Positions 56,855-64,000 of a DNA stretch of 64,000 nt are shown piece after piece (position 1 is the first letter of the stretch; each line of letters starts with the position of its first letter). The DNA lies in contig NZ_CP090063.1 of NCBI RefSeq assembly GCF_021391495.1, positions 6,386,001-6,450,000 of the forward strand, given 5' to 3'. Source of the DNA: Amycolatopsis acidiphila (GTDB taxonomy: Bacteria > Actinomycetota > Actinomycetes > Mycobacteriales > Pseudonocardiaceae). Under the pieces are notes generated by a model. That model saw only the letters and a list, made by a program, of their open reading frames with translations. It was not told the origin of the DNA and did no database searches. Made by a program: the position numbers and the translations under genes.

Positions 56855-57624
56855 GCGACCCCCTTGAAGTGTTCGAGAATCAGCTGGGTGTACCGCTCGG
56901 CCTGCTCGTAGTTGCCGAGGTGCGCCGCGTGCTCGACGACCTCGAAGCGCGCGCCGCGGATGCCGTCGGCGATGACCCGGCCGTGGTCCGCCGGGAGCGC
57001 CTTGTCGTCGGCGCCGGAGATCACCAGGGTCGGCGCGGTGATCTTCGGCAGCCCCGGCACCAGGTCCAGGTCCGCGAGCAGCTCGCAGCAGGCGGCGTAG
57101 CCCTCGGCGGGGGTGGTCGCCGTCATCTCGCGCATCGCCGCGGCCCGCTCCGGGTTCGCGTCGATCCAGTCCTGGGTGAACCAGCGGCCGATGCCGCCCT
57201 CGGCGATCTTCGCCATGCCCTCGGTGCGCACCTGCTTGACCCGGTCCAGCCACATCTGGGTGTTGCCGGGCTGCGCGGAGGTGAACGACGGGACCAGGCT
57301 GCGGACCCGCTCGGGCGCGTTCTGCGCCAGCCAGATGCCGGTCATCCCGCCCAGGGACACGCCGGCGAAGTGCGCGGACTCGATACCGAGGGAGTCCAGC
57401 AGCGCGAGCACGTCCCCGCCGACGTCGTCGATGCCGTACGGGCCGGACGGCACGGCAGACTCGCCGTGACCGCGCGTGTCATAGCGGACCACGCGGAAAC
57501 CGTTGTCCACCAACGGTTGCACCTGCGGGTCCCACATGTGCAGGTTGCTGCCGATGGAGTTGCTCAGCACGACGGCGGGACCGTCGGCCGGGCCGTCGAG
57601 CACGTGGTGCACGTCGACGCTCAC
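56851..57624 (-). CDS. pcaD: 3-oxoadipate enol-lactonase
   Basis: 257 residues from GTG 57624; GTGA overlaps at both ends. Alpha/beta hydrolase with SNSIGSNLHMWDPQV, nucleophile GVSLGGMTG, Asp in ISGADDKALP and His in EHAAHLGNYEQ. Opens beta-ketoadipate enol-lactone. Between pcaB and pcaC. Confidence 0.96.
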   Translation of the reverse strand: MSVDVHHVLDGPADGPAVVLSNSIGSNLHMWDPQVQPLVDNGFRVVRYDTRGHGESAVPSGPYGIDDVGGDVLALLDSLGIESAHFAGVSLGGMTGIWLAQNAPERVRSLVPSFTSAQPGNTQMWLDRVKQVRTEGMAKIAEGGIGRWFTQDWIDANPERAAAMREMTATTPAEGYAACCELLADLDLVPGLPKITAPTLVISGADDKALPADHGRVIADGIRGARFEVVEHAAHLGNYEQAERYTQLILEHFKGVA

Positions 57625-58955
57625 GAGGCTTCCTTTCGCTGGGCGTGTGCGGCCAGCGCGCGCTCGACGAACGGGCGCGCACTGCCCAGGTAGTCTGCCG
57701 GGTCCAGCAGCTGCCCGATCTTCTCGCGGCTCAGGTGCTTGCCGACCAGCGGATCCTCCGCGAGCAGGTCGGCCAGCTCTCCGTCGCCCGCGAGCGCGCG
57801 CTTGGTGCACTCGGTGACCGCGTCGTGCGCCGCGAGCCGTCCGGTGTCCTTCGCCAGCTCGGTGGTCACCCGTTCGGAGAGGATCGCGCCCCCGGTGGCG
57901 TCGAGGTTCTTGCGCATCCGGGCGGCGTCCACGCACAGCCGCTCGAAGCTGGTGCACAGCCAGGAGATCGCGGATCCGGTGCTGCGGAACAGTTCCGTGA
58001 TCGGCCGCCATTCGGCGTGCCACGACCCGGCCGCGCGCTGGTGTTCCTGCGTCATCGCGGCGAGCAGCGTGCTCACCAGGCCCGGCGCCTGCTGGGCCGC
58101 GGCCTGCGCGGCGATCGCCGCGACCGGATTGCGCTTGTGCGGCATGGTGGACGAGCCACCGCTGCCCTCGGCCACCTCGGCGACCTCGGCGACCTCGGTC
58201 TGGGCGAGCAGCGTGATCGTGCGGCTCGCGCCGCCGACGATCCCGGACAGCTCGCCGAGCGCGCCGGCCAGCTCCGCGATCCGGCTGCGTTCGGTGTGCC
58301 ACGGCAACGCCGGCTCGTCCAGCTCCAGCCGCCTGCTGAACGCGGCGAGCACCTGCGGCCCCCGCTCGCCGAGCGACGCGAGGGTGCCCGTCGCACCACC
58401 GAGCTGCGCGGCCAGCCGCACGCCGCGCAGGCGACGGGCCGCGGCGTCCAAACCGGACAGCCAGCCCGCCGCCGTGAGCCCGAACGTCACCGGGATCGCC
58501 TGCTGCAACAGGGTTCGCCCGGCCTGCACGGTGCCGGCGTGCTCGCGGGCCAAGCGGGCCGCGTGTTCGGCGGCCGCCTCGACGTCCTCGAGCAGCGCCG
58601 GAAGCGCACGCTTCGCGACCAGCATCGCCGCGCTGTCCATGACGTCCTGGCTGGTGGCACCGAAGTGGACGTACCGCGCCGCGTCCCCGCCGACCTTCGT
58701 GGTGATCTCCCGGACGAGCGGCGCGGCGGGGTTGCCGATGCCGACCGCCTTCGCGCCGATCTCCGCCACGTCGAAGTACCCCTCGCGGCACACCTCGGTG
58801 ATGCGGTCGGCGTGCTCGCGCGGGAACAGCCCGGCATCGGCCTCCGCCTGTGCCAGCGCCGCCTCGACGTCGAGCAGTGCCCGCAGCCAGGCGGCGTCGC
58901 TCACCTCGTCGCGGACGGCGCCGGCGGCCAGCACCGGATCGAACAGCTCAGACAT
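57621..58955 (-). CDS. pcaB: 3-carboxy-cis,cis-muconate cycloisomerase
   Basis: 444 residues from ATG 58955 (8 bp overlap with pcaG). Fumarase/aspartase superfamily signature GSSTMPHKRNPVAAIA, with VHFGATSQDVMDSA and the C-terminal MRKNLDATGG. A short tandem, EVAEVAEVAEG, directly before the signature loop is longer than usual and coded by 9-bp repeats (about 58171-58200). Cyclises carboxymuconate to the lactone. Confidence 0.96.
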   Translation of the reverse strand: MSELFDPVLAAGAVRDEVSDAAWLRALLDVEAALAQAEADAGLFPREHADRITEVCREGYFDVAEIGAKAVGIGNPAAPLVREITTKVGGDAARYVHFGATSQDVMDSAAMLVAKRALPALLEDVEAAAEHAARLAREHAGTVQAGRTLLQQAIPVTFGLTAAGWLSGLDAAARRLRGVRLAAQLGGATGTLASLGERGPQVLAAFSRRLELDEPALPWHTERSRIAELAGALGELSGIVGGASRTITLLAQTEVAEVAEVAEGSGGSSTMPHKRNPVAAIAAQAAAQQAPGLVSTLLAAMTQEHQRAAGSWHAEWRPITELFRSTGSAISWLCTSFERLCVDAARMRKNLDATGGAILSERVTTELAKDTGRLAAHDAVTECTKRALAGDGELADLLAEDPLVGKHLSREKIGQLLDPADYLGSARPFVERALAAHAQRKEAS

Positions 58956-59493
58956 CGAAGAATACTGTCTCGCCTTCACCCTGCAGGCGCACGTCGAAGC
59001 GGTAGCCGTCTTCGGTCTTCTCCGCGATCAGCGTGTGCCGCCGCTCCTCGGGGACCGACGACAGCACCTCGTCGGCGGCGTTCGCCTCGGCGTTGTCGGG
59101 GAAGTAGATCCGCGTGACGACCCGGTTGAGCATGCCGCGCGCGAACACCGAGACGTCGATGTGCGGCGCCTGCGTCCGGCCATCGGTGCCGGGCACCGCG
59201 CCCGGCAGGAGGGTGAGGATGGCGTAGGTGCCGTCGGGCTCGGTCGGACAGCGGCCGAAGCCGCGGAAGCCCTCGACGCGGCCGCGCGGGTCGTCGGGAT
59301 GGTCGAAGCGGCCGTCCGGGTCCGCCTGCCAGGTCTCGACGAGCGCGTCCGGCACTGTGTCGCGAGCACCGTCGGTGACCGTGCCGCGGATCCAGACGGC
59401 GCCGGGGGTGCCCTCGGACACGACGGTCGGCCCGTCCTCCCAGGGCAGGCCGATCGACAGGAACGGACCGACCGTCTGCGAAGGGATCGTCAT
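58948..59493 (-). CDS. pcaG: Protocatechuate 3,4-dioxygenase alpha subunit
   Basis: 181 residues from ATG 59493; ATGA overlap with pcaH. Intradiol dioxygenase fold with TPGAVWIRGTVTDGARDTVP, DALVETWQADPDGRF, GFRGFGRCPTEPDGTYAI and PHIDVSVFARGMLNRVVTRI. The alpha subunit lacks the full iron site, as expected. Partner of PcaH in the ring-opening step. Confidence 0.97.
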   Translation of the reverse strand: MTIPSQTVGPFLSIGLPWEDGPTVVSEGTPGAVWIRGTVTDGARDTVPDALVETWQADPDGRFDHPDDPRGRVEGFRGFGRCPTEPDGTYAILTLLPGAVPGTDGRTQAPHIDVSVFARGMLNRVVTRIYFPDNAEANAADEVLSSVPEERRHTLIAEKTEDGYRFDVRLQGEGETVFFDV

Positions 59494-60233
59494 TCGTCCT
59501 CGTCCTCCTCGTTCTCGAAGACCGAGGCTTCGCGTCCGCGCACGACGATGTCGAACTCGAACGCCAGGGCCCAGTGGTCGACGGTGCGGCTCATGTCGAA
59601 CTTCGAGATCATCCGCTGCCTGGCCTTCTCGTCCGGGACCGAGTTGAAGATCGGGTCCTGGAAGAACAGCGGGTCCCCGGGGAAGTACATCTGGGTGACC
59701 AGGCGCTGGGTGAACGCCATGCCGAACACCGAGAAGTGGATGTGTGCCGGGCGCCAGGCGTTGTCGTGGTTCTTCCACGGGTACGCGCCGGGCTTGATCG
59801 TGGTGAACTCGTAGCGACCCTCGGAGTCCGTGACCGCGCGGCCCAGCCCGGTGAAGTTCGGGTCGAGCGGGCCCGGCCAGTTGTCGCCGATGTGCCGGTA
59901 GCGGCCCGAGGCGTTGGCCTGCCAGATCTCGATCAGCGAGTCCGGGATCGCCCTGCCGTCGCCGTCGAGCAGCCGGCCGTGCACGATGATCCGCTGCCCG
60001 ATGGGCTCGCCGTCGTGCTGCACCGTGAGGTCGTTGTCGTGCTCGCCCAGCCGGCCCGGGCCCAGCAGCGGCCCGGTGACCTCGGTCAGCATCTGCGGCA
60101 GCAGCGTCAGCGGCTGCTTCGGGTGCCGGAACGTGGTCGACCGGTACGACGGCGAGTCGAGCGGCGGGTGCGTGCCCTCGGGATCCCGCCGGTACTGCGG
60201 CAGGATCAGCCTGTCACTGGTCGGAGCTGCCAT
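59490..60233 (-). CDS. pcaH: Protocatechuate 3,4-dioxygenase beta subunit
   Basis: 247 residues. Iron ligands in SGRYRH (Tyr), GAYPW (Tyr) and RPAHIHFSV (two His) are all visible, with IEIWQANASGRYRHIGDNWP as the family core. N-terminal LPQYRRDPEGTHPPLDSPSY is typical of PcaH. A short acidic tail (NEEDEDE) ends it. Cleaves protocatechuate between the hydroxyls with PcaG. 17 bp before it ends pcaF. Confidence 0.97.
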   Translation of the reverse strand: MAAPTSDRLILPQYRRDPEGTHPPLDSPSYRSTTFRHPKQPLTLLPQMLTEVTGPLLGPGRLGEHDNDLTVQHDGEPIGQRIIVHGRLLDGDGRAIPDSLIEIWQANASGRYRHIGDNWPGPLDPNFTGLGRAVTDSEGRYEFTTIKPGAYPWKNHDNAWRPAHIHFSVFGMAFTQRLVTQMYFPGDPLFFQDPIFNSVPDEKARQRMISKFDMSRTVDHWALAFEFDIVVRGREASVFENEEDEDE

Positions 60234-60250
60234 AGCTCTTGTGTCCTTTC

Positions 60251-61438
60251 CTACGCTTCCAGAACCACGGCCAGGCCCTGGCCGACACCGATGCAGATGG
60301 CGGCCAGTCCCCAGCCACCGCCGCGGCGGCGAAGCTCATGTGCGAGCGAGCCGAGGATGCGCCCGCCGGAGGCGCCCAGCGGGTGGCCGATCGCGATGGC
60401 GCCCCCGTTGACGTTCACGATCGACGGGTCCAGCTTCGGCCAGTCGGCGAAGCAGGCGAGCGACTGCGCGGCGAACGCCTCGTTCAGCTCGACCGCCGCC
60501 AGGTCCTCCCAGCCGATGCCGGCCCGCTCCAGCGCGATCTCCGCGGCCCGGACCGGGCCGATGCCGAAGACGTCGGGGTCGACACCCGCGGCGCCACGGC
60601 CCGCGATGCGCGCGAGCGGCGTCCTGCCGAGGCGGTCGGCGGCCTTCTGGTCGCCCAGCAGTACCGCGGAAGCGCCGTCGTTGAGCGGCGAGGAGTTGCC
60701 CGCCGTGACCGTGCCGTCCTTGCGGAACGCGGGCTTGAGCTTGCCCAGCTTGTCCGGAGTGGAGTCTGGCCGGATGCCCTCGTCGCGCGTCAGGTCGGTG
60801 CCGGGCACCGCCACGACGTGCGAGTCGTAGAAGCCGGCGTCCCACGCCTTGGCCGCGTTCAGGTGGCTGCGCAGCGCGAACTCGTCCTGCGCCTCACGGC
60901 CGATGCCGTAGCGCTCGGCGAGCCGCTCGGTGCTCTCGCCGAGGGAGATCGTCCACTGCCCGGGCATCTCCGGGTTGACCATGCGCCAGCCCAGCGTGCT
61001 CGAGTGCAGCGTCTGGTTGCCGGCGGCGAACGGCTTCTCCGCCTTGAGCAGGATCATCGGCGCGCGGCTCATGGACTCCACGCCGCCGGCGACGACGAGC
61101 GAGGCGTCCCCGACCGCGATGGACCGGCTGGCCTGCATCACCGCGTCGAGCCCCGAACCGCAGAGCCGGTTGACGGTGGTGCCGGGCACGCTGGTCGGCC
61201 AGCCGGCGAGCAACGCGGCCATCCGGGCGACGTTGCGGTTGTCCTCGCCTGCCTGGTTCGCGTCACCGAGCACGACCTCGTCCACAGTGGACGGATCCAG
61301 GTCGCTCCGCTCGCGCAGCTCCTTCAGCACGTGCGCGGCGAGGTCGTCCGGGCGGACCTTCGCCAGCGCGCCGCCGTAGCGGCCGAACGGGGTGCGGATC
61401 GCGTCGAGTACGAATGCGTCGGTGCCGTTTCCGGACAT
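60251..61438 (-). CDS. pcaF: Beta-ketoadipyl-CoA thiolase
   Basis: 395 residues from ATG 61438 (TGATG overlap with the pcaJ stop). Nucleophile Cys93 in NRLCGSGLDAV, His352 in GHPLGASG, and Cys382 in CIGVGQG. VLDAIRTPFGRYGGALAKVR at the start is characteristic of PcaF. Splits beta-ketoadipyl-CoA to succinyl-CoA and acetyl-CoA. Third gene of the pca run. Confidence 0.96.
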   Translation of the reverse strand: MSGNGTDAFVLDAIRTPFGRYGGALAKVRPDDLAAHVLKELRERSDLDPSTVDEVVLGDANQAGEDNRNVARMAALLAGWPTSVPGTTVNRLCGSGLDAVMQASRSIAVGDASLVVAGGVESMSRAPMILLKAEKPFAAGNQTLHSSTLGWRMVNPEMPGQWTISLGESTERLAERYGIGREAQDEFALRSHLNAAKAWDAGFYDSHVVAVPGTDLTRDEGIRPDSTPDKLGKLKPAFRKDGTVTAGNSSPLNDGASAVLLGDQKAADRLGRTPLARIAGRGAAGVDPDVFGIGPVRAAEIALERAGIGWEDLAAVELNEAFAAQSLACFADWPKLDPSIVNVNGGAIAIGHPLGASGGRILGSLAHELRRRGGGWGLAAICIGVGQGLAVVLEA

Positions 61439-62208
61439 CACTTGGCAGCCTTCAGTTCCCGCAGGGTCTTCAGCTCGGTTTCGGTGGGCGCCGGCGTGCG
61501 CGACAGCTCGGGCGAGACCTTCAGGTCCCAGCCCGTCGCCTCGCGCACCTGCTCGACCTCCACGCCCTCGTGCAGCTGGGAGAGCACGAGCTCGCTGGTC
61601 TCCGGATCGGGCCGGAAGACGCCGAGGTCGGTGATCACCAGCGTCGGCCCGGCCCCGCGCAGGCCGAGCTTCTCCCGGTCGCCCTTGCCGCGGCCGTGGC
61701 CGAACGAGGTGATGAAGTCGACCTGCTCGACGAAGCTGCGCTTGCTCTGGCGCACCACGACGTACACCTCGTGGCAGGACGCGGCGATCTCCGGCGCGCC
61801 ACCGGCGCCCGGCAGCCGCACCTTCGGGTTCGCGTAGTCGTTCCCGATGACGGTGGTGTTGATGTTGCCGAACTTGTCCAGCTGCGCGGCGCCGAGGAAG
61901 CCGACGTCGATGCGGCCGGGCTGCAGCCAGTAGTTGAACACCTCGGGCACGCTGATCACCGCGTCGGCGGTCTCGGCGAGGACGCCGTCACCGATCGAGG
62001 CGGGCAGCCGGCCCGGCTTCGAGCCCAGCGTGCCGGACTCGTAGATGAGGACCAGGTCCGGCGCGTGCGTGCGGCGGGCGAGGTTCGCCGCCGTGGAGGG
62101 CAGGCCGATGCCGACGAAGCACCGCTGACCACCGGTGAGCGCGCGGGCGGCGGCGATCGACATCATCTCGTCGGACGTGTACGTCCGCTCCTCGGTGGTC
62201 GCGGTCAC
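61438..62208 (-). CDS. pcaJ: 3-oxoacid CoA-transferase subunit B (PcaJ)
   Basis: 256 residues from GTG 62208; GTGA overlap with pcaI. Class I CoA-transferase beta subunit, catalytic Glu in LIYESGTLGSKPGRLPAS; family segments GRIDVGFLGAAQLDKFGNIN and LPGAGGAPEIAASCHEVYVV are intact. Transfers CoA from succinyl-CoA to beta-ketoadipate with PcaI. Confidence 0.95.
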   Translation of the reverse strand: MTATTEERTYTSDEMMSIAAARALTGGQRCFVGIGLPSTAANLARRTHAPDLVLIYESGTLGSKPGRLPASIGDGVLAETADAVISVPEVFNYWLQPGRIDVGFLGAAQLDKFGNINTTVIGNDYANPKVRLPGAGGAPEIAASCHEVYVVVRQSKRSFVEQVDFITSFGHGRGKGDREKLGLRGAGPTLVITDLGVFRPDPETSELVLSQLHEGVEVEQVREATGWDLKVSPELSRTPAPTETELKTLRELKAAK

Positions 62209-63023
62209 TTGGCTGCCTCCATCCCGAACACCTTCTCGTCGACCCAGGCCTGGAAGGAGTCCCGATTCCGGCCAATGGAATCCCAATACTCGTAGTATTC
62301 GTTGTCCCGGTCGTAGTAGCCCTGGGCGTAGGACGGGTGGGCTCCCCGCGGCGCCTCGGCGACCGCGGTGACGGCCCAGGACGGGAGCACGATGCCGCCC
62401 GGCACCGGCTCCAGCTCGTCGACGATCTCCTCCACCGTGGCGAGGCTGCGCCTGGCCGCGAGCACCGCCTCCTTCTGCACGCCCACCAGGCCCCAGATCT
62501 GCACGTTGCCGGCGCGGTCCGCGCGCTGGGCGTGGATGATCGAGACGTCCGGGTTCAGCGCCGGGACGGCGGCGAGCTGCTCGCCGGTGAACGGGCAGGT
62601 GATCTGCTTGATCGTGTCGGTGTGGTTGGGCAGGTCCGTACCCGAGTAACCACGCAGCACCGCGAACGGGAGGCCGGAGGCGCCGGCGACGTACCGGTTG
62701 GCCATGCCGGCGTGGCTGTGCTCCTCGATCTCCAGCGGCACCGGCCAGGAGTTCTGCACCGCGTCACGGAAGCGGTGCAGCGAGCCCACACCGGGGTTGC
62801 CGCCCCACGAGAAGATCAGCTTGCGCGCGCAGCCGGCACCGATGAGCTGGTCGTAGACGATGTCCGGAGTCATCCGGACCAGCGTCAGGTCCTTCCGCCG
62901 CTGGCGGATGATCTCCTGCCCCGCCGCATGCGGGATCAGGTGCGTGAACCCCTCCAGCGCGACGGTGTCGCCGTCGTGGACCAGCTGCGCGACCGCGTCG
63001 CGCAAGGACAGTATCTCGGCCAT
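62205..63023 (-). CDS. pcaI: 3-oxoacid CoA-transferase subunit A (PcaI)
   Basis: 272 residues, ATG 63023. Class I CoA-transferase alpha subunit: AVAQLVHDGDTVALEGFTHL, FSWGGNPGVGSLHRF and DVSIIHAQRADRAGNVQIWG. The C-terminal YYDRDNEYYEYWDSI is typical of the actinobacterial version. First gene of the pca run; the dyad at 63049-63075 lies 26 bp upstream. Confidence 0.95.
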   Translation of the reverse strand: MAEILSLRDAVAQLVHDGDTVALEGFTHLIPHAAGQEIIRQRRKDLTLVRMTPDIVYDQLIGAGCARKLIFSWGGNPGVGSLHRFRDAVQNSWPVPLEIEEHSHAGMANRYVAGASGLPFAVLRGYSGTDLPNHTDTIKQITCPFTGEQLAAVPALNPDVSIIHAQRADRAGNVQIWGLVGVQKEAVLAARRSLATVEEIVDELEPVPGGIVLPSWAVTAVAEAPRGAHPSYAQGYYDRDNEYYEYWDSIGRNRDSFQAWVDEKVFGMEAAK

Positions 63024-63048
63024 GAGCTACCTCGTTCGCATTCCGCAC

Positions 63049-63075
63049 ACAAGTTCTCGATAAGAACGTACTTGT
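63049..63075. promoter_or_regulatory. Nested inverted repeats between pcaI and the D-hydroxyacid dehydrogenase gene
   Basis: ACAAGT at 63049-63054 pairs with ACTTGT at 63070-63075, and inside it GTTCT (63053-63057) pairs with AGAAC (63063-63067). A candidate binding site for the PcaR-type IclR regulator on the divergent promoter region. Confidence 0.6.
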
Positions 63076-63107
63076 TCGGCGGCCCCGACGCAAGGGAAGG
63101 TGGTGCC

Positions 63108-64000
63108 ATGCGGATCGTGGTCACGAGGCGGGTACCCGAGGCGGCACTGGTGGAACTCCGGGCACTGGGCGAGGTCTGGGTGTCGCCGGAGGACCGCCCG
63201 CTCACCCCGGATGAGCTGCGGAAAGCCGTCGAAGGCGCCTCGGCGGTCGTGAGCATGCTGCACGACCGGATCGACGCCTCGGTGGCCGAAGCCGCGGGCC
63301 CCGGCCTCCGTGTGGTGGCAAACGTAGCGGTGGGGTACGACAACATCGACGTGCCGGCACTCGCCGAACGGGGGATCGCGGTGACGAACACGCCGGACGT
63401 GCTCACCGACGCCACCGCCGACCTCGCCTTCGGGCTGCTACTGGCGCTCACCCGCCGGATCGCCGAGGGCGACCGCCTGCTGCGCGCCCGCAAACCGTGG
63501 TCGTTCCACCTCGGCTTCATGCTCGGCAGTGGGTTGCAGGCGAAGACATTGGGCATCATCGGGCCGGGGAAGATCGGCCACGCGATGGCGAAGCGGGCCG
63601 AGGCCTTCGGCATGCACGTTGTCTACAGTGGACGGAACGATCCGGTGGAGGACCTGCTCCGGGTCGCCGACGTCGTGTCGCTGCACTGCCCGCTCACGCC
63701 CGGCACGCGGCATCTCATCGACGCCGCCGCACTCAAGCTGATGAAGCCGAGCGCGGTGCTCATCAACACCACGCGCGGACCGGTGGTGGACGAGGCGGCG
63801 CTCGCCGACGCGCTGCTCTCGCGCCGGATCGCCGGGGCCGGGCTCGACGTGTTCGAGCACGAACCCGACGTCGAGCCGCGCCTGCTCGAACTGGACAACG
63901 TCGTGCTCACGCCCCACCTCGGTTCCGCCACCGTGGAGACCCGGACCGAAATGGCCCTGCTCGCAGCCGACAACGTCACCGCGGTCCTCACCGGCGCGGA
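63108..64000 (+). CDS. D-2-hydroxyacid dehydrogenase (3' end outside window)
   Basis: ATG 63108 follows GGGAAGG. About 297 residues are visible and the frame is open to the edge. NAD Rossmann motif LGIIGPGKIGHAMAKRAEAF, catalytic Arg in INTTRGPVVDE, Glu in LDVFEHEPDVEPRL and His in LTPHLGSATVET, so it should be active on glyoxylate, hydroxypyruvate or similar 2-oxoacids. Divergent from pcaI with the PcaR-like dyad between them, so it may share control. Near complete; the family is usually 310-330 residues. Confidence 0.94.
   Translation, partial: MRIVVTRRVPEAALVELRALGEVWVSPEDRPLTPDELRKAVEGASAVVSMLHDRIDASVAEAAGPGLRVVANVAVGYDNIDVPALAERGIAVTNTPDVLTDATADLAFGLLLALTRRIAEGDRLLRARKPWSFHLGFMLGSGLQAKTLGIIGPGKIGHAMAKRAEAFGMHVVYSGRNDPVEDLLRVADVVSLHCPLTPGTRHLIDAAALKLMKPSAVLINTTRGPVVDEAALADALLSRRIAGAGLDVFEHEPDVEPRLLELDNVVLTPHLGSATVETRTEMALLAADNVTAVLTGA

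Noticed and set aside
56462..57624. Fused PcaL
   Set aside because: Separate stop and start codons (GTGA) are clear between pcaD and pcaC.

Overview
The window is high-GC DNA (roughly 70% G+C by eye), with GTG and TTG starts, ATGA/GTGA stop-start overlaps and rare A/T wobble codons. Gene content (type VII secretion accessory genes, DUF3558 lipoprotein, F420-type DUF385 protein, an IdeR-like iron box, a mycobacterial-type SOS box, PcaR-type IclR control of a pca operon) points to an actinomycete. A Pseudonocardiaceae genus such as Amycolatopsis is the best guess, but that is inference from style, not a database match.

Layout. 1-7122: a MoxR ATPase (cut by the window edge) and a damaged small gene, then a TetR repressor divergent from a five-gene, translationally coupled acyl-CoA operon (MaoC-like/SCP2 protein, alpha/beta hydrolase, acyl-CoA ligase, thiolase, Mct-like family III CoA-transferase). 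7123-9740: low-complexity DNA, a small protein behind an SOS box, DoxX/MarR pair, a YkgB remnant and tRNA-Arg(UCU). 9741-17652: SDR and lipoamide dehydrogenase, DUF385 protein, LacI and TetR regulators, an SMP-30 pseudogene, histidine phosphatase, secreted subtilase, XRE regulator. 17879-30034: acyl-CoA synthetase, family A polymerase-like protein, HrpA helicase, lactate 2-monooxygenase, MFS exporter, ferredoxin reductase, iron-siderophore ATPase behind an IdeR-like box. 30031-30198 is a MITE-like insertion. 30195-36295: a glycine riboswitch heads gcvP-gcvT-sdaA-gntR, a route from glycine and serine to C1 units and pyruvate. 36488-36646 holds a large palindrome. 36686-43466: gamma-glutamyl-type amine catabolism (glutamine-synthetase-like ligase, C26 hydrolase, aldehyde dehydrogenase, SDR), divergent from TetR and an amidohydrolase, then a flavin monooxygenase. 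43512-50535: a form II molybdenum hydroxylase cluster (coxG, coxM, coxL, coxS, xdhC, VWA/CoxE). 50619-53721: a type VII secretion accessory cassette in the opposite orientation, followed by a decayed, repeat-bearing stretch. 54223-63023: one tightly coupled run, pcaIJFHGBDC-pcaR-mocA-moxR, the protocatechuate branch of the beta-ketoadipate pathway joined to maturation genes that fit the cox cluster. 63108-end: a D-2-hydroxyacid dehydrogenase cut by the window edge.

Working together: the pca genes take protocatechuate to succinyl-CoA and acetyl-CoA; mocA, moxR, VWA and xdhC probably mature the molybdenum hydroxylase; the riboswitch operon clears excess glycine and serine; the first operon probably degrades an unidentified carboxylic acid through CoA thioesters. 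The most unusual observations are a miniature element inserted at a CTAG that serves as stop codon for both convergent neighbours, the secretion cassette lying between two parts of the cox maturation set, an aminohydrolase gene that has lost its normal stop, an SOS box in front of an uncharacterised small gene, and a recurrent 11-mer TCCACWGTGGA (with relatives) that forces rare wobble codons.
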